The position numbers and the translations under genes are program-made. Shown one piece after another: positions 6,485 through 12,524 of a stretch of DNA of 14,044 bases. Position 1 is the first letter of the stretch, and each line of letters starts with the position of its first letter. The notes below the pieces were generated by a model, which was given only the letters and a program-made list of their open reading frames with translations, was not told the DNA's origin and did not search any database. The stretch comes from an uncultured Clostridia bacterium (GTDB lineage Bacteria; Bacillota; Clostridia; Christensenellales; UBA1242): the NCBI GenBank assembly GCA_944372745.1, contig CALWAB010000088.1:1-14044 (forward strand). Direction: 5' to 3'.

Positions 6485-7261
6485 CTACAACACGCAAGCG
6501 GTGATTATAGCAAGTATTACTAAATAGAGAGCAAACCATTTATATTGCACTTTTTCCACAATTTTGAGCATCAATTTGATTCCCAATATTGCACACACAA
6601 ATGCAGTAAGTCCACCTAATATTAATTGCAAAACATTGACATCCATAAATATGCTATCAAAGTCTGCACCTATCAATTCATACACTAACGATGCAATTAT
6701 AATAGGTATACTCATCAAAAATGAGTAGTCTAACGCGTTTTTCTTCTCAATACCCATCACAATACCAGCACACAGAGTTGTTCCACTTCTTGATATTCCC
6801 GGTAAAACCGCTAGCCCTTGAAATAGTCCTAACATTACACTTTCTTTTAAGCCTACATTTATATATTTATAATTTTGCCTTGCATAAGACTTTGCGATAA
6901 ACTCTGTGACGATAAGAAATATAGCAGATAATAAAAAGCCCCAAACAAGCAATGCACCACTAAAAGCACTTTCGAAGAAATCGTTAAAGAGCAATACTAT
7001 ACCGCAAGTGATAACTGTGGATATAACAAGATACAAAGTCAAAGTTTGAAAAGGATGCTTTAGCATTTGCCACAGTTTTTTTCTATAATATATGACAACT
7101 GCAAGAAGCGTCGCACAGTGCAATACGACATTTAAAAATAGTGATGCGTCCCCTATGCCAAATATATTTTCAAGTAAGACTAAGTGTCCACTACTTGACA
7201 CAGGCAAAAACTCCGTCAAGCCCTGCACCATTCCTAAAACTATTATTACTATTGTATCCAT
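6485..7261 (-). CDS. uppP: Undecaprenyl-diphosphatase (UppP/BacA)
   Basis: This integral membrane enzyme removes a phosphate from undecaprenyl diphosphate, regenerating the lipid carrier of peptidoglycan and wall polymer synthesis; overproduction is known to give bacitracin resistance. Both family signatures are present: MVQGLTEFLPVSSSGHL at residues 11-27 with the Q-x3-E motif (Q13, E17) and H26, and LPGISRSGTT at 153-162 with R158, followed by KKNALDYSFLMSIP. The alternation of hydrophobic segments fits the usual multi-pass fold, and 258 aa is close to the usual 260-280. The start is supported by AAGGTG 6 nt upstream; the only promoter match (TTGCAT-19-TACACT) is weak. It is flanked on both sides by repeat blocks and faces away from ychF. 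It appears to be a single-gene unit. Confidence 0.96.
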   Translation of the reverse strand: MDTIVIIVLGMVQGLTEFLPVSSSGHLVLLENIFGIGDASLFLNVVLHCATLLAVVIYYRKKLWQMLKHPFQTLTLYLVISTVITCGIVLLFNDFFESAFSGALLVWGFLLSAIFLIVTEFIAKSYARQNYKYINVGLKESVMLGLFQGLAVLPGISRSGTTLCAGIVMGIEKKNALDYSFLMSIPIIIASLVYELIGADFDSIFMDVNVLQLILGGLTAFVCAILGIKLMLKIVEKVQYKWFALYLVILAIITACVL

Positions 7262-7339
7262 CTATTGCACCTTGTCCACAACTTAGTGTATTCATTTTCC
7301 TTGTCATTTATGCAATTTATGTTTTTATCTATTACGAAA

Positions 7340-7398
7340 GGGAACTACCCGTTCCCCTTCACCCTTTAGGGCAGGACAATGTCCTGCACCTATGGTCT
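7340..7398 (+). repeat. Repeat modules B and A, copy 2
   Basis: Module B, GGGAAC-TACCC-GTTCCC (7340-7356), is followed by CCTTCACCCTTTAGG and module A, GCAGGAC-AAT-GTCCTGC (7371-7387, 7 perfect pairs), then ACCTATGGTCTTA leading into the 98-bp element. Relative to CAAGGAC/GTCCTTG at 7697-7714, two stem pairs have changed on both arms. Confidence 0.8.
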
Positions 7399-7405
7399 TA
7401 GGTTG

Positions 7406-7503
7406 CGACACTAGCCAACTTAGTACTAAGAACAAAAGAAAATTATTTTAGTGCGTTTACACTCACTAAATAAAATTTTTTAATACTAAGTCGTGACTAA
7501 GTA
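7406..7503 (+). repeat. 98-bp inverted-repeat element, copy 2
   Basis: The left arm is ACTAGCCAACTTAGTACTAA (7410-7429) and the right arm is TTAATACTAAGTCGTGACTA. The centre is TTTAGTG-CGTTTACACT-CACTAAA (7447-7470). It is in the same orientation as copy 1 and adjoins a B-A pair on its left, giving the fullest version of the composite repeat. Confidence 0.75.
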
Positions 7504-7560
7504 TTTACCCTATACTTAAGAATATGCTTAGTGGGTAATGACACACTAAAGTAAGTTTCG
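7504..7560. repeat. Fragment of the 98-bp element
   Basis: Between copies 2 and 4 lies ACTTAAGAATATGCTTAGTG...CACTAAAG, matching only the middle of copy 3 (ACTTAATAATATACTTAGTG...CACTAAG). Its hairpin is CTTAGTG (7527-7533) with CACTAAA (7544-7550). The outer arms are missing, so it looks like a truncated copy. Confidence 0.55.
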
Positions 7561-7580
7561 TACGACTGTAGTCTTTGAGT

Positions 7581-7678
7581 AAGTACTTAGCCACAACTTA
7601 GTACTTAAATAATATACTTTGTGCGAAAGCACAAAGATATTTTATTCTGTTTTTAAGTACTAAAGTTGGCTAGTGTCA
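7581..7678 (-). repeat. 98-bp inverted-repeat element, copy 4 (inverted)
   Basis: The arms are AAGTACTTAGCCACAACTTA (7581-7600) and AAGTACTAAAGTTGGCTAGT (7655-7674). The centre is CTTTGTGC-GAAA-GCACAAAG (7617-7636), an 8-bp stem capped by a GNRA tetraloop. The stem differs from copy 3 (CTTAGTGC/GCACTAAG) by an A-T to T-A swap on both arms. It is inverted relative to copy 2, so 7340-7714 as a whole is a large imperfect inverted repeat. Confidence 0.75.
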
Positions 7679-7680
7679 TA

Positions 7681-7721
7681 CCCCAAGACCACAGGTCAAG
7701 GACGCCCGTCCTTGTCTGGGG
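7681..7721 (-). repeat. Module A inside an outer stem, copy 4
   Basis: CAAGGAC-GCCC-GTCCTTG (7697-7714) has 7 perfect pairs. It is enclosed by CCCCAAGAC (7681-7689) and GTCTGGGG (7714-7721), which pair apart from one bulged A. The segment between holds the conserved CACAGGT link. Module B is absent and is replaced by module D. Confidence 0.7.
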
Positions 7722-7746
7722 TTCTAGGGGATGAAATCCCCTAGAA
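7722..7746. repeat. Module D perfect hairpin
   Basis: TTCTAGGGGAT-GAA-ATCCCCTAGAA has 11 perfect pairs and a 3-nt loop. It ends the repeat block in the 664-bp gap between uppP and ychF. From 7747 to 7870 I see only AT-rich sequence, then the ychF promoter. Confidence 0.75.
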
Positions 7747-7870
7747 ATGTTATCTCCCCCTAGCACTCAAGTGACATCACCTTAAATACTAGTAGTAGTA
7801 TAGGTTAACTATGACGAATACTAATTGCGATTTTATTTTTTATCAAATTACAAAAACAAATATCTTTTAC

Positions 7871-7920
7871 TTGCCAAAAGTGTTTTTTTATATTATAATA
7901 AAATCATAAAATTGAAGGAG
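7871..7920 (+). promoter_or_regulatory. Promoter and RBS of ychF
   Basis: TTGCCA (7871-7876), a 17-bp spacer and TATAAT (7894-7899) precede GAAGGAG (7914-7920), which lies 5 nt before the ATG at 7926. Confidence 0.85.
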
Positions 7921-7925
7921 AAAAA

Positions 7926-9014
7926 ATGAAATTAGGCGTTGTTGGATTGCCAAATGTCGGCAAAAGCACACTATTTAATGCTATAACTAAAGCCGGTGCA
8001 ATGAGTGCAAACTACCCTTTCTGCACAATTGAGCCAAATGTTGGCATTGTTGCAGTCCCAGATGATAGATTAGATAAATTAGAGAAATTGTACAATTCCA
8101 AAAAGAAAGTACCTGCCACCATTGAATTTGTGGACATTGCAGGGCTTGTGAAAGGTGCAAGTTTAGGTGAAGGACTGGGAAATAAATTTCTTAGTCACAT
8201 AAGAGAAGTTGATGCTATTGTGCATTGTGTAAGATGCTTTGATGATGCAAATGTCATTCATGTGGAAGGCAGAGTTGACCCCAAAAGTGACATTGAGATT
8301 ATTAACTTAGAACTCATCCTTGCAGACATTGAAAGTGTAGACAAACGCATTGAAAGAGTGGCTAAAAGCGTAAAAGCAGGTGACAAAGAAGCAAAAGCTG
8401 AACTAGATATATTAAATAAAATTAAGGTCACCTTAGGTCAAAACTTGCCAGCAAGACTTGCCCCACTCAATGATGAAGAAAAGAAAATTGCTAAAGGTTT
8501 CTTTTTACTCACCACAAAGCCTGTCATTTATGCTGCTAATGTAAGTGAAGATGATTTAGGACAAGAAAATGAATATGTCAAACAAGTAAAAGAAATTGCC
8601 CAAAAAGAAAATTCGGAAGTCATTACAATTTGTGCAAAGATTGAAGAAGAATTATCCGCTCTTTCCCCTGAGGAAAAGGATGAAATGCTACACGAATTGG
8701 GCATTCAAAAGAGCGGGCTTGACCAATTAATAACTGCTTGTTATAAATTGCTCAATTTGATGTCATTTCTTACTGCTGGCGAAGATGAAGTGCGAGCTTG
8801 GACCATAAATATAGGTACGAAAGCTCCACAAGCAGCGGGCAAAATTCATACAGATTTTGAAAAAGGCTTTATCAAGGCAGAAGTAGTCAATTACAATGAT
8901 TTATTAGAATTGGGCGGTTGGAACAACGCCAAAGAAAAAGGAAAGGTTAGACTTGAAGGCAAAGACTATGTTGTACAAGACGGTGATGTAATGCTATTTA
9001 AGTTTAATGTATAA
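7926..9014 (+). CDS. ychF: YchF/OLA1-type ribosome-associated ATPase
   Basis: YchF is a universally conserved P-loop protein of the Obg family that prefers ATP over GTP and acts with ribosomes and in stress responses. The G1 loop is GLPNVGKST (7-15), the switch region is YPFCTIEPN (30-38), and G3 is DIAGLVKG (70-77). The G4 position reads NVSE (205-208) in place of NKxD, the known reason for ATP preference. The C-terminal TGS domain covers about 278-362 (AWTINIGTKAPQAAGKIHTDF...FKFNV). Length of 362 aa is typical. The start is fixed by an ideal ribosome binding site and promoter. The downstream small gene follows closely, so the two form an operon that ends at the terminator near 9541. Confidence 0.98.
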   Translation: MKLGVVGLPNVGKSTLFNAITKAGAMSANYPFCTIEPNVGIVAVPDDRLDKLEKLYNSKKKVPATIEFVDIAGLVKGASLGEGLGNKFLSHIREVDAIVHCVRCFDDANVIHVEGRVDPKSDIEIINLELILADIESVDKRIERVAKSVKAGDKEAKAELDILNKIKVTLGQNLPARLAPLNDEEKKIAKGFFLLTTKPVIYAANVSEDDLGQENEYVKQVKEIAQKENSEVITICAKIEEELSALSPEEKDEMLHELGIQKSGLDQLITACYKLLNLMSFLTAGEDEVRAWTINIGTKAPQAAGKIHTDFEKGFIKAEVVNYNDLLELGGWNNAKEKGKVRLEGKDYVVQDGDVMLFKFNV

Positions 9015-9024
9015 GAGGTTTATT

Positions 9025-9504
9025 ATGGAAGCAAAAGATAGAATGATAGAGATACTACATAAGACTTTTAACAGTATCACAGATAGCATAAATATTGATG
9101 AAGACTTTGTTGACAATATGACAAATTCTAAACACAGAGAATTAGTTGAAAGATATGCTAAAGTTCTCTCCCACCACTATGTTGGCAAACTCGCACATCT
9201 ATGTACAAATATGCTCACTATGGATTTAAGCGACAATGAAAAAGCAGACAAACTTTTCAACAAGTTTGAGAATAGAATGAATGAGATAGCGGAAAATTTT
9301 CCTGATGATTTCAACACGACGCTTAAATCAGTGAAAAAATACTTTGGACATATTTATTCAAATGAATGTATCTACAAAGTAGTGGCAGAATCTTTCATCA
9401 ACGATATGCAAAATGAAAAAGATACTTTTATGGATTGGACACAAAACCTTGATATGAGCCCAAATCTTGAACATATTGATAATCACGAAAAAGCATCCGC
9501 GTAA
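9025..9504 (+). CDS. Hypothetical helical protein, 159 aa, in operon with ychF
   Basis: I do not recognise this family. The protein is predicted to be almost entirely alpha-helical, acidic overall, without membrane segments, cysteine clusters or a signal peptide. The open frame also contains an ATG at 9007, inside the end of ychF, but that start has no ribosome binding site. AAGAGG at 9013-9018 lies 6 nt before the ATG at 9025, so I place the start there (MEAKDRMIEILHKTF). The gene begins 10 nt after the ychF stop, which makes co-transcription and perhaps translational coupling likely. A link to YchF function is only positional. Confidence 0.8.
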   Translation: MEAKDRMIEILHKTFNSITDSINIDEDFVDNMTNSKHRELVERYAKVLSHHYVGKLAHLCTNMLTMDLSDNEKADKLFNKFENRMNEIAENFPDDFNTTLKSVKKYFGHIYSNECIYKVVAESFINDMQNEKDTFMDWTQNLDMSPNLEHIDNHEKASA

Positions 9505-9540
9505 TCTGTATAATATATTAATTAATTTTTTAAACAAATA

Positions 9541-9571
9541 GGATAATGTAAATTAACGCATTATCCTTTTT
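9541..9571 (+). terminator. Rho-independent terminator of the ychF operon
   Basis: GGATAATG (9541-9548) pairs perfectly with CATTATCC (9559-9566) around a 10-nt loop and is followed by five Ts. It lies 36 bp beyond the last stop codon. Confidence 0.85.
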
Positions 9572-10066
9572 AATTTAGCAATTTTATTATAAATAATTAG
9601 AAAATTGTCAAATTAAATGCAACACTCATAAAAAACTTCTTTAGATGTTTTGCAAAAAATTATATTAACTAACTAAAAAATCATTTATCATTCATTTAAA
9701 TTAAATTTGAAGATTATAACTTTTATACTAAAACAAAATAATTGCAAATGCTTTAATATGAAAATGACTTAAATTATAAACTGAAAGTGTAGACAATTCG
9801 TTTAAAAAAAAATATGCGTTACCTAAAACCTAGGCAAACAACTTACTTTTGATATATCAAAAAAATATAAATTAAATTTTCCCCAATAAAAACTCAAAAT
9901 ACTAACATTTCTATATCTAATTTTTTAATTTTACTTTTAGTAACTTGTTAATAACCTGTGACTTAAGCCATAACTAAAGTCTTTAAAATGTATTTTAAAA
10001 GATTGTTCCCATAGAGCATTAAAGTTTAACTCCCAGTATGATAATCTTAATATTATATTGAAAACC
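9572..10066. other. AT-rich gap with no recognised gene
   Basis: Together with its flanks this is a 605-bp stretch between the ychF operon and the tRNA. The only ORFs are short (12-18 codons) and lack ribosome binding sites. One feature stands out, a perfect 16-bp palindrome TTTTGATATATCAAAA at 9847-9862. None of the repeat modules A-D is present. Confidence 0.5.
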
Positions 10067-10095
10067 TTGTAATTTTACAAATAATATAGTATAAT
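10067..10095 (+). promoter_or_regulatory. Promoter of the tRNA-Leu gene
   Basis: TTGTAA (10067-10072), exactly 17 bp, then TATAAT (10090-10095). The start would fall near 10102, just before the tRNA 5' end at 10110. Confidence 0.85.
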
Positions 10096-10109
10096 AAAAT
10101 ATTGAAAAT

Positions 10110-10193
10110 GTAGGGGTGGCGGAATGGCAGACGCTCTAGTTTCAGACGCTAGTGACGCAAGTCGTGAGGGTTCAAGTCCCTTCCCCTGCACCA
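10110..10193 (+). tRNA. tRNA-Leu (anticodon CAG)
   Basis: All arms fold. The acceptor GTAGGGG pairs with CCCCTGC, with a T-G wobble at the second pair. The D arm is GCG...CGC. The anticodon stem CTAGT/GCTAG holds the loop TTCAGAC with anticodon CAG at 10143-10145. The long variable arm GAC-GCAA-GTC is the class II feature expected of leucine. The T arm GAGGG-TTCAAGT-CCCTT is followed by the discriminator A and an encoded CCA. It reads CUG codons. No terminator lies between it and the next gene. Confidence 0.97.
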
Positions 10194-10217
10194 ACTTAAA
10201 ATTATAGAGTACCTAAT

Positions 10218-10661
10218 ATGAAAATCTACAAAGTTAATAACAAAAAGGATTATATGCCCTTATTATTGCTCGCTGACGAACAAGAAAATATGATTTATAA
10301 ATATATTGACAATGGATTAATGTTTGTATTAGATGATAATGGCATCAAAGGCGAAATAGTTATATATGATGTGGGCAATGAAATATTAGAAATTAAAAAC
10401 TTAGCCATTTTACCTGAATTTCAAAAAATGGGTTATGGTAAAGCACTGGTTGACTTTATCTGCACTAAATATAAAAATTCTTTTAAAATAGTGCAAGTCG
10501 GCACTGGCGATAGTCCATTAACAATTCCTTTTTATGAAAAATGCGGTTTTAAAAAATCACACATAGTTAGAAACTTTTTTATAGATAACTATGACCATCC
10601 TATTATAGAAAATGGAGTCAAACTCATAGATATGGTTTACTTACAAAAGAAATTAAATTAA
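10218..10661 (+). CDS. GNAT-family N-acetyltransferase
   Basis: This is a complete single-domain acetyltransferase of 147 aa that should transfer an acetyl group from acetyl-CoA to an unknown amine. Motif A is clear: LEIKNLAILPEFQKMGYGKAL (57-77) with the Q-x-x-G-x-G/A pyrophosphate loop at 69-74. Motif B is FYEKCGFKKS (105-114). The C-terminal NYDHPIIENGVKLIDMVYL is shared by a common Bacillota subfamily of unknown substrate. The start at 10218 has only a weak ribosome binding site. It lies 24 bp after the tRNA, has no promoter of its own that I can see, and ends at a terminator, so it is probably transcribed from the tRNA promoter. Confidence 0.88.
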   Translation: MKIYKVNNKKDYMPLLLLADEQENMIYKYIDNGLMFVLDDNGIKGEIVIYDVGNEILEIKNLAILPEFQKMGYGKALVDFICTKYKNSFKIVQVGTGDSPLTIPFYEKCGFKKSHIVRNFFIDNYDHPIIENGVKLIDMVYLQKKLN

Positions 10662-10677
10662 ATGATTAATATAAAAG

Positions 10678-10718
10678 AAAACGCATCTTGATTAATACTC
10701 CAAGTGCGTTTTATTTTT
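10678..10718. terminator. Rho-independent terminator after the GNAT gene
   Basis: AAAACGCA (10678-10685), a bulged T, then CTTG pairs with CAAG and TGCGTTTT (10701-10712) around a 10-nt loop, followed by ATTTTT. The A-rich left flank gives a T-rich tail on the other strand, so it could also end the lipoprotein transcript converging from the right. Confidence 0.85.
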
Positions 10719-10857
10719 ATACCCAGTTCACAAATATTTTTAATAAGTAATTTTTTATTAATTTAAATTTATATTAGTCTTTGTTTTTACATTTTCTTGA
10801 TATTGAAAATTACTTCATTTATCTTTTTATTAGAATTTTCATATCATATAAATCAAT

Positions 10858-11520
10858 TTATGATACAAATTCTATACTTATATCCCCGTTATTACAATTA
10901 GCGGTAAGTGATTTAGGTCCGCCGTCTTTTTCGGCTGGTAAATTGTTGTTACCTTTCTTTATTTCGCTGTGTATTGCGTATTCATCCCAACTACCAACAA
11001 TTGTTCCTTCTATATTGCCGTTTTTCGCTGTTAAGTTTATTTCATTCCCAGCACTAACTTTTTCCAATATCACATTGCCACCATTAGAATTGAGAGTTAT
11101 ATTCTCAAACAATGACACATTTTTTAACTCTATATTTTCGTTAGTCGTTATGATATTTAAGCTTGTCAAAATATTATTTGGTATTTCCACTTTAATTTGT
11201 CTATATTCTTTTGATGGTTTTGTACCTATAAAATCTGTCCATTCCTTATTGAAAAGCAATTCCATTGTCAATATGCCGTTATTTGATGTTATATTGTAGT
11301 ACTCTTTTTCACTCTCATAATACTCAATGTGTATTTGATTATCGCTTGATACATCAACTATCACTTCTCTATCTGTAGCATTGATAACCAATTCGTTTAC
11401 TGCCACAGCTTCTAAAACATAATTTTTCTTTTCAAAAGTTTGGTCATTAGAACATCCACTAAAAACGAATACTATTACAACTGATATTAAAACCATAAAA
11501 GTTATTGTTAATTTATTCAT
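10858..11520 (-). CDS. DUF4097-type lipoprotein
   Basis: The protein starts with a short basic region, a hydrophobic stretch (5-19) and a lipobox FSGC with C23 as the lipidated cysteine, so it should be anchored on the outside of the cytoplasmic membrane. The rest is a regular series of beta-strand repeats rich in Asn, Gly, Ile and Val (NLTAKNGNIEGTI, ANCNNGDISIEF near the end), the pattern of DUF4097 putative adhesin/beta-helix domains, whose role is unknown. Length of 220 aa is normal for a single domain. The start has AAAGGAG 5 nt upstream. It is transcribed away from a MerR-family regulator and its promoter has the long spacer typical of MerR control, so it is the probable target of that regulator. 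Confidence 0.85.
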   Translation of the reverse strand: MNKLTITFMVLISVVIVFVFSGCSNDQTFEKKNYVLEAVAVNELVINATDREVIVDVSSDNQIHIEYYESEKEYYNITSNNGILTMELLFNKEWTDFIGTKPSKEYRQIKVEIPNNILTSLNIITTNENIELKNVSLFENITLNSNGGNVILEKVSAGNEINLTAKNGNIEGTIVGSWDEYAIHSEIKKGNNNLPAEKDGGPKSLTANCNNGDISIEFVS

Positions 11521-11542
11521 AATTGCTCCTTTTACATTAAAA

Positions 11543-11571
11543 TTGACTTAATTTATTTTTAATGCTATAAT
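11543..11571 (+). promoter_or_regulatory. Promoter of the MerR-family gene
   Basis: TTGACT (11543-11548), a 17-bp spacer and TATAAT (11566-11571). Its -10 forms one half of a 13-bp palindrome TATAATTATTATA (11566-11578), the other half being the -10 of the opposite promoter. The operator dyad at 11583-11597 lies just downstream of its start point, a position suited to autorepression. Confidence 0.8.
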
Positions 11572-11572
11572 T

Positions 11573-11603
11573 ATTATAAACTTTTGTGTTACACAAATGT
11601 CAA
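11573..11603 (-). promoter_or_regulatory. MerR-type promoter of the lipoprotein gene with operator dyad
   Basis: On the minus strand TTGACA (11598-11603) and TATAAT (11573-11578) are separated by 19 bp rather than 17. Both hexamers match consensus. The spacer contains the perfect dyad TTTGTGTAACACAAA (11583-11597, 7-bp arms). A 19-20 bp spacer carrying a dyad is the established layout of promoters that MerR-family proteins activate by twisting the DNA. The start point would be near 11566, about 46 nt before the lipoprotein ATG. Confidence 0.75.
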
Positions 11604-11621
11604 GGAGATTTCTAAATTTTT

Positions 11622-12401
11622 ATGGAAAAATTTTTTTCAATAAGTCAAACTGCTAAATTGGCCAATATGACCACGGAGACATTGCGTCATTATGACCGAA
11701 TTGGTTTAGTTAAACCGCACGAAATAGACAAAATGACGAGATATCGCTATTACACCACTGATGAGATAGTAAAACTAAACACTATTAATGCCTTACGCAG
11801 TATGAAATTGCCACTAAATGAAATAAAAAGCATTTTAGAACTCAACGACATTAGCAAGATAATAAACTTTTTAAAACAAGCAGAAACCAATTTAGAAGAT
11901 AATATAGCCGAACTACTTAATGCCAAAGCACGAATACAACGGGCTAAACAATTTTATGAAAGCAAAGCATCAAATAGCATAAAAAAGGAAAATTTCATTT
12001 TACAAGATTTGCCTGAACGCGTTATACTATTAGCTAAAGATTTAGACACTCCCACTGTTAGCAACTTATGGAATTATCATAGACATTTTTATTCGCAATT
12101 AAATGATAGTCAAAAAGATTCTTTCACATTTGAAGATTTAGCAGGAATTTACGAAACAAATGGACAAAGACATTTATTTGCTGTATGCACGCGTTACACA
12201 AAGGCAGATGGGCTTATTGCATTACCCAAAGGCAAGTACTTATGCACAGAATGTGATGAAAACAATCACAATGAGATACTCGATAAACTAGTTAACATTG
12301 CTCAAAATGATTATTCTACAACGCCTAATTTTATTGTACACATAATCATTTTGACTGGCATTTTGCAATGGAAATACCAATTACAAATTTTAATCAAATA
12401 A
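11622..12401 (+). CDS. MerR-family transcriptional regulator with effector domain
   Basis: The N-terminus is a MerR winged helix: FSISQTAKLANMTTETLRHYDRIGLVKP (5-32), RYRYYTTDEIVKLNTINALRSM (40-61), then a dimerising helix (about 75-115). Residues 125-259 look like a GyrI-like small-molecule domain (the C-terminus HIIILTGILQWKYQLQILIK is seen in related Bacillota regulators). A C-T-E-C pair at 208-211 lies in the effector region, not in the metal-binding loop position of MerR itself, so metal sensing is not implied. The ATG at 11622 is 14 nt from AAGGAG (11602-11607), unusually far, and no in-frame ATG, GTG or TTG lies closer, since an in-frame TAA lies at 11613-11615. It is divergent from the lipoprotein gene and probably controls it and itself. 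Confidence 0.9.
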   Translation: MEKFFSISQTAKLANMTTETLRHYDRIGLVKPHEIDKMTRYRYYTTDEIVKLNTINALRSMKLPLNEIKSILELNDISKIINFLKQAETNLEDNIAELLNAKARIQRAKQFYESKASNSIKKENFILQDLPERVILLAKDLDTPTVSNLWNYHRHFYSQLNDSQKDSFTFEDLAGIYETNGQRHLFAVCTRYTKADGLIALPKGKYLCTECDENNHNEILDKLVNIAQNDYSTTPNFIVHIIILTGILQWKYQLQILIK

Positions 12402-12488
12402 ATAACACTTAAATAATACAAATAACACGCAAATATTTTTTCACTATTTTATATGTTTATGATATTTATTAGCCAAAAGGATAACTGT

Positions 12489-12524
12489 ATGGAAAAAATT
12501 ATTAATATAGATTTAGATTACTAA
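12489..12524 (+). CDS. 11-codon leader ORF upstream of the second GNAT gene
   Basis: A short ORF, MEKIINIDLDY, has a good ribosome binding site (AAAAGGA, 8 nt upstream). Its TAA overlaps the ATG of the next gene as TAATG, the classic arrangement for translational coupling. The next gene has no ribosome binding site of its own. It may be a leader peptide, or the true N-terminus of that gene cut off by a frameshift. Confidence 0.45.
   Translation: MEKIINIDLDY

Noticed and set aside
7262..7340. In-frame upstream extension or leader peptide of uppP
   Set aside because: An ATG 46 nt upstream is out of frame with uppP and has no ribosome binding site; the annotated start has AAGGTG at good spacing.
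6134..7746. CRISPR array
   Set aside because: Repeats are not regularly spaced by unique spacers, differ in orientation and are themselves hairpin modules; no cas gene is present.
9007..9024. ATG at 9007 as start of the 159-aa gene
   Set aside because: It lies inside ychF without a ribosome binding site; AAGAGG is properly spaced for the ATG at 9025.
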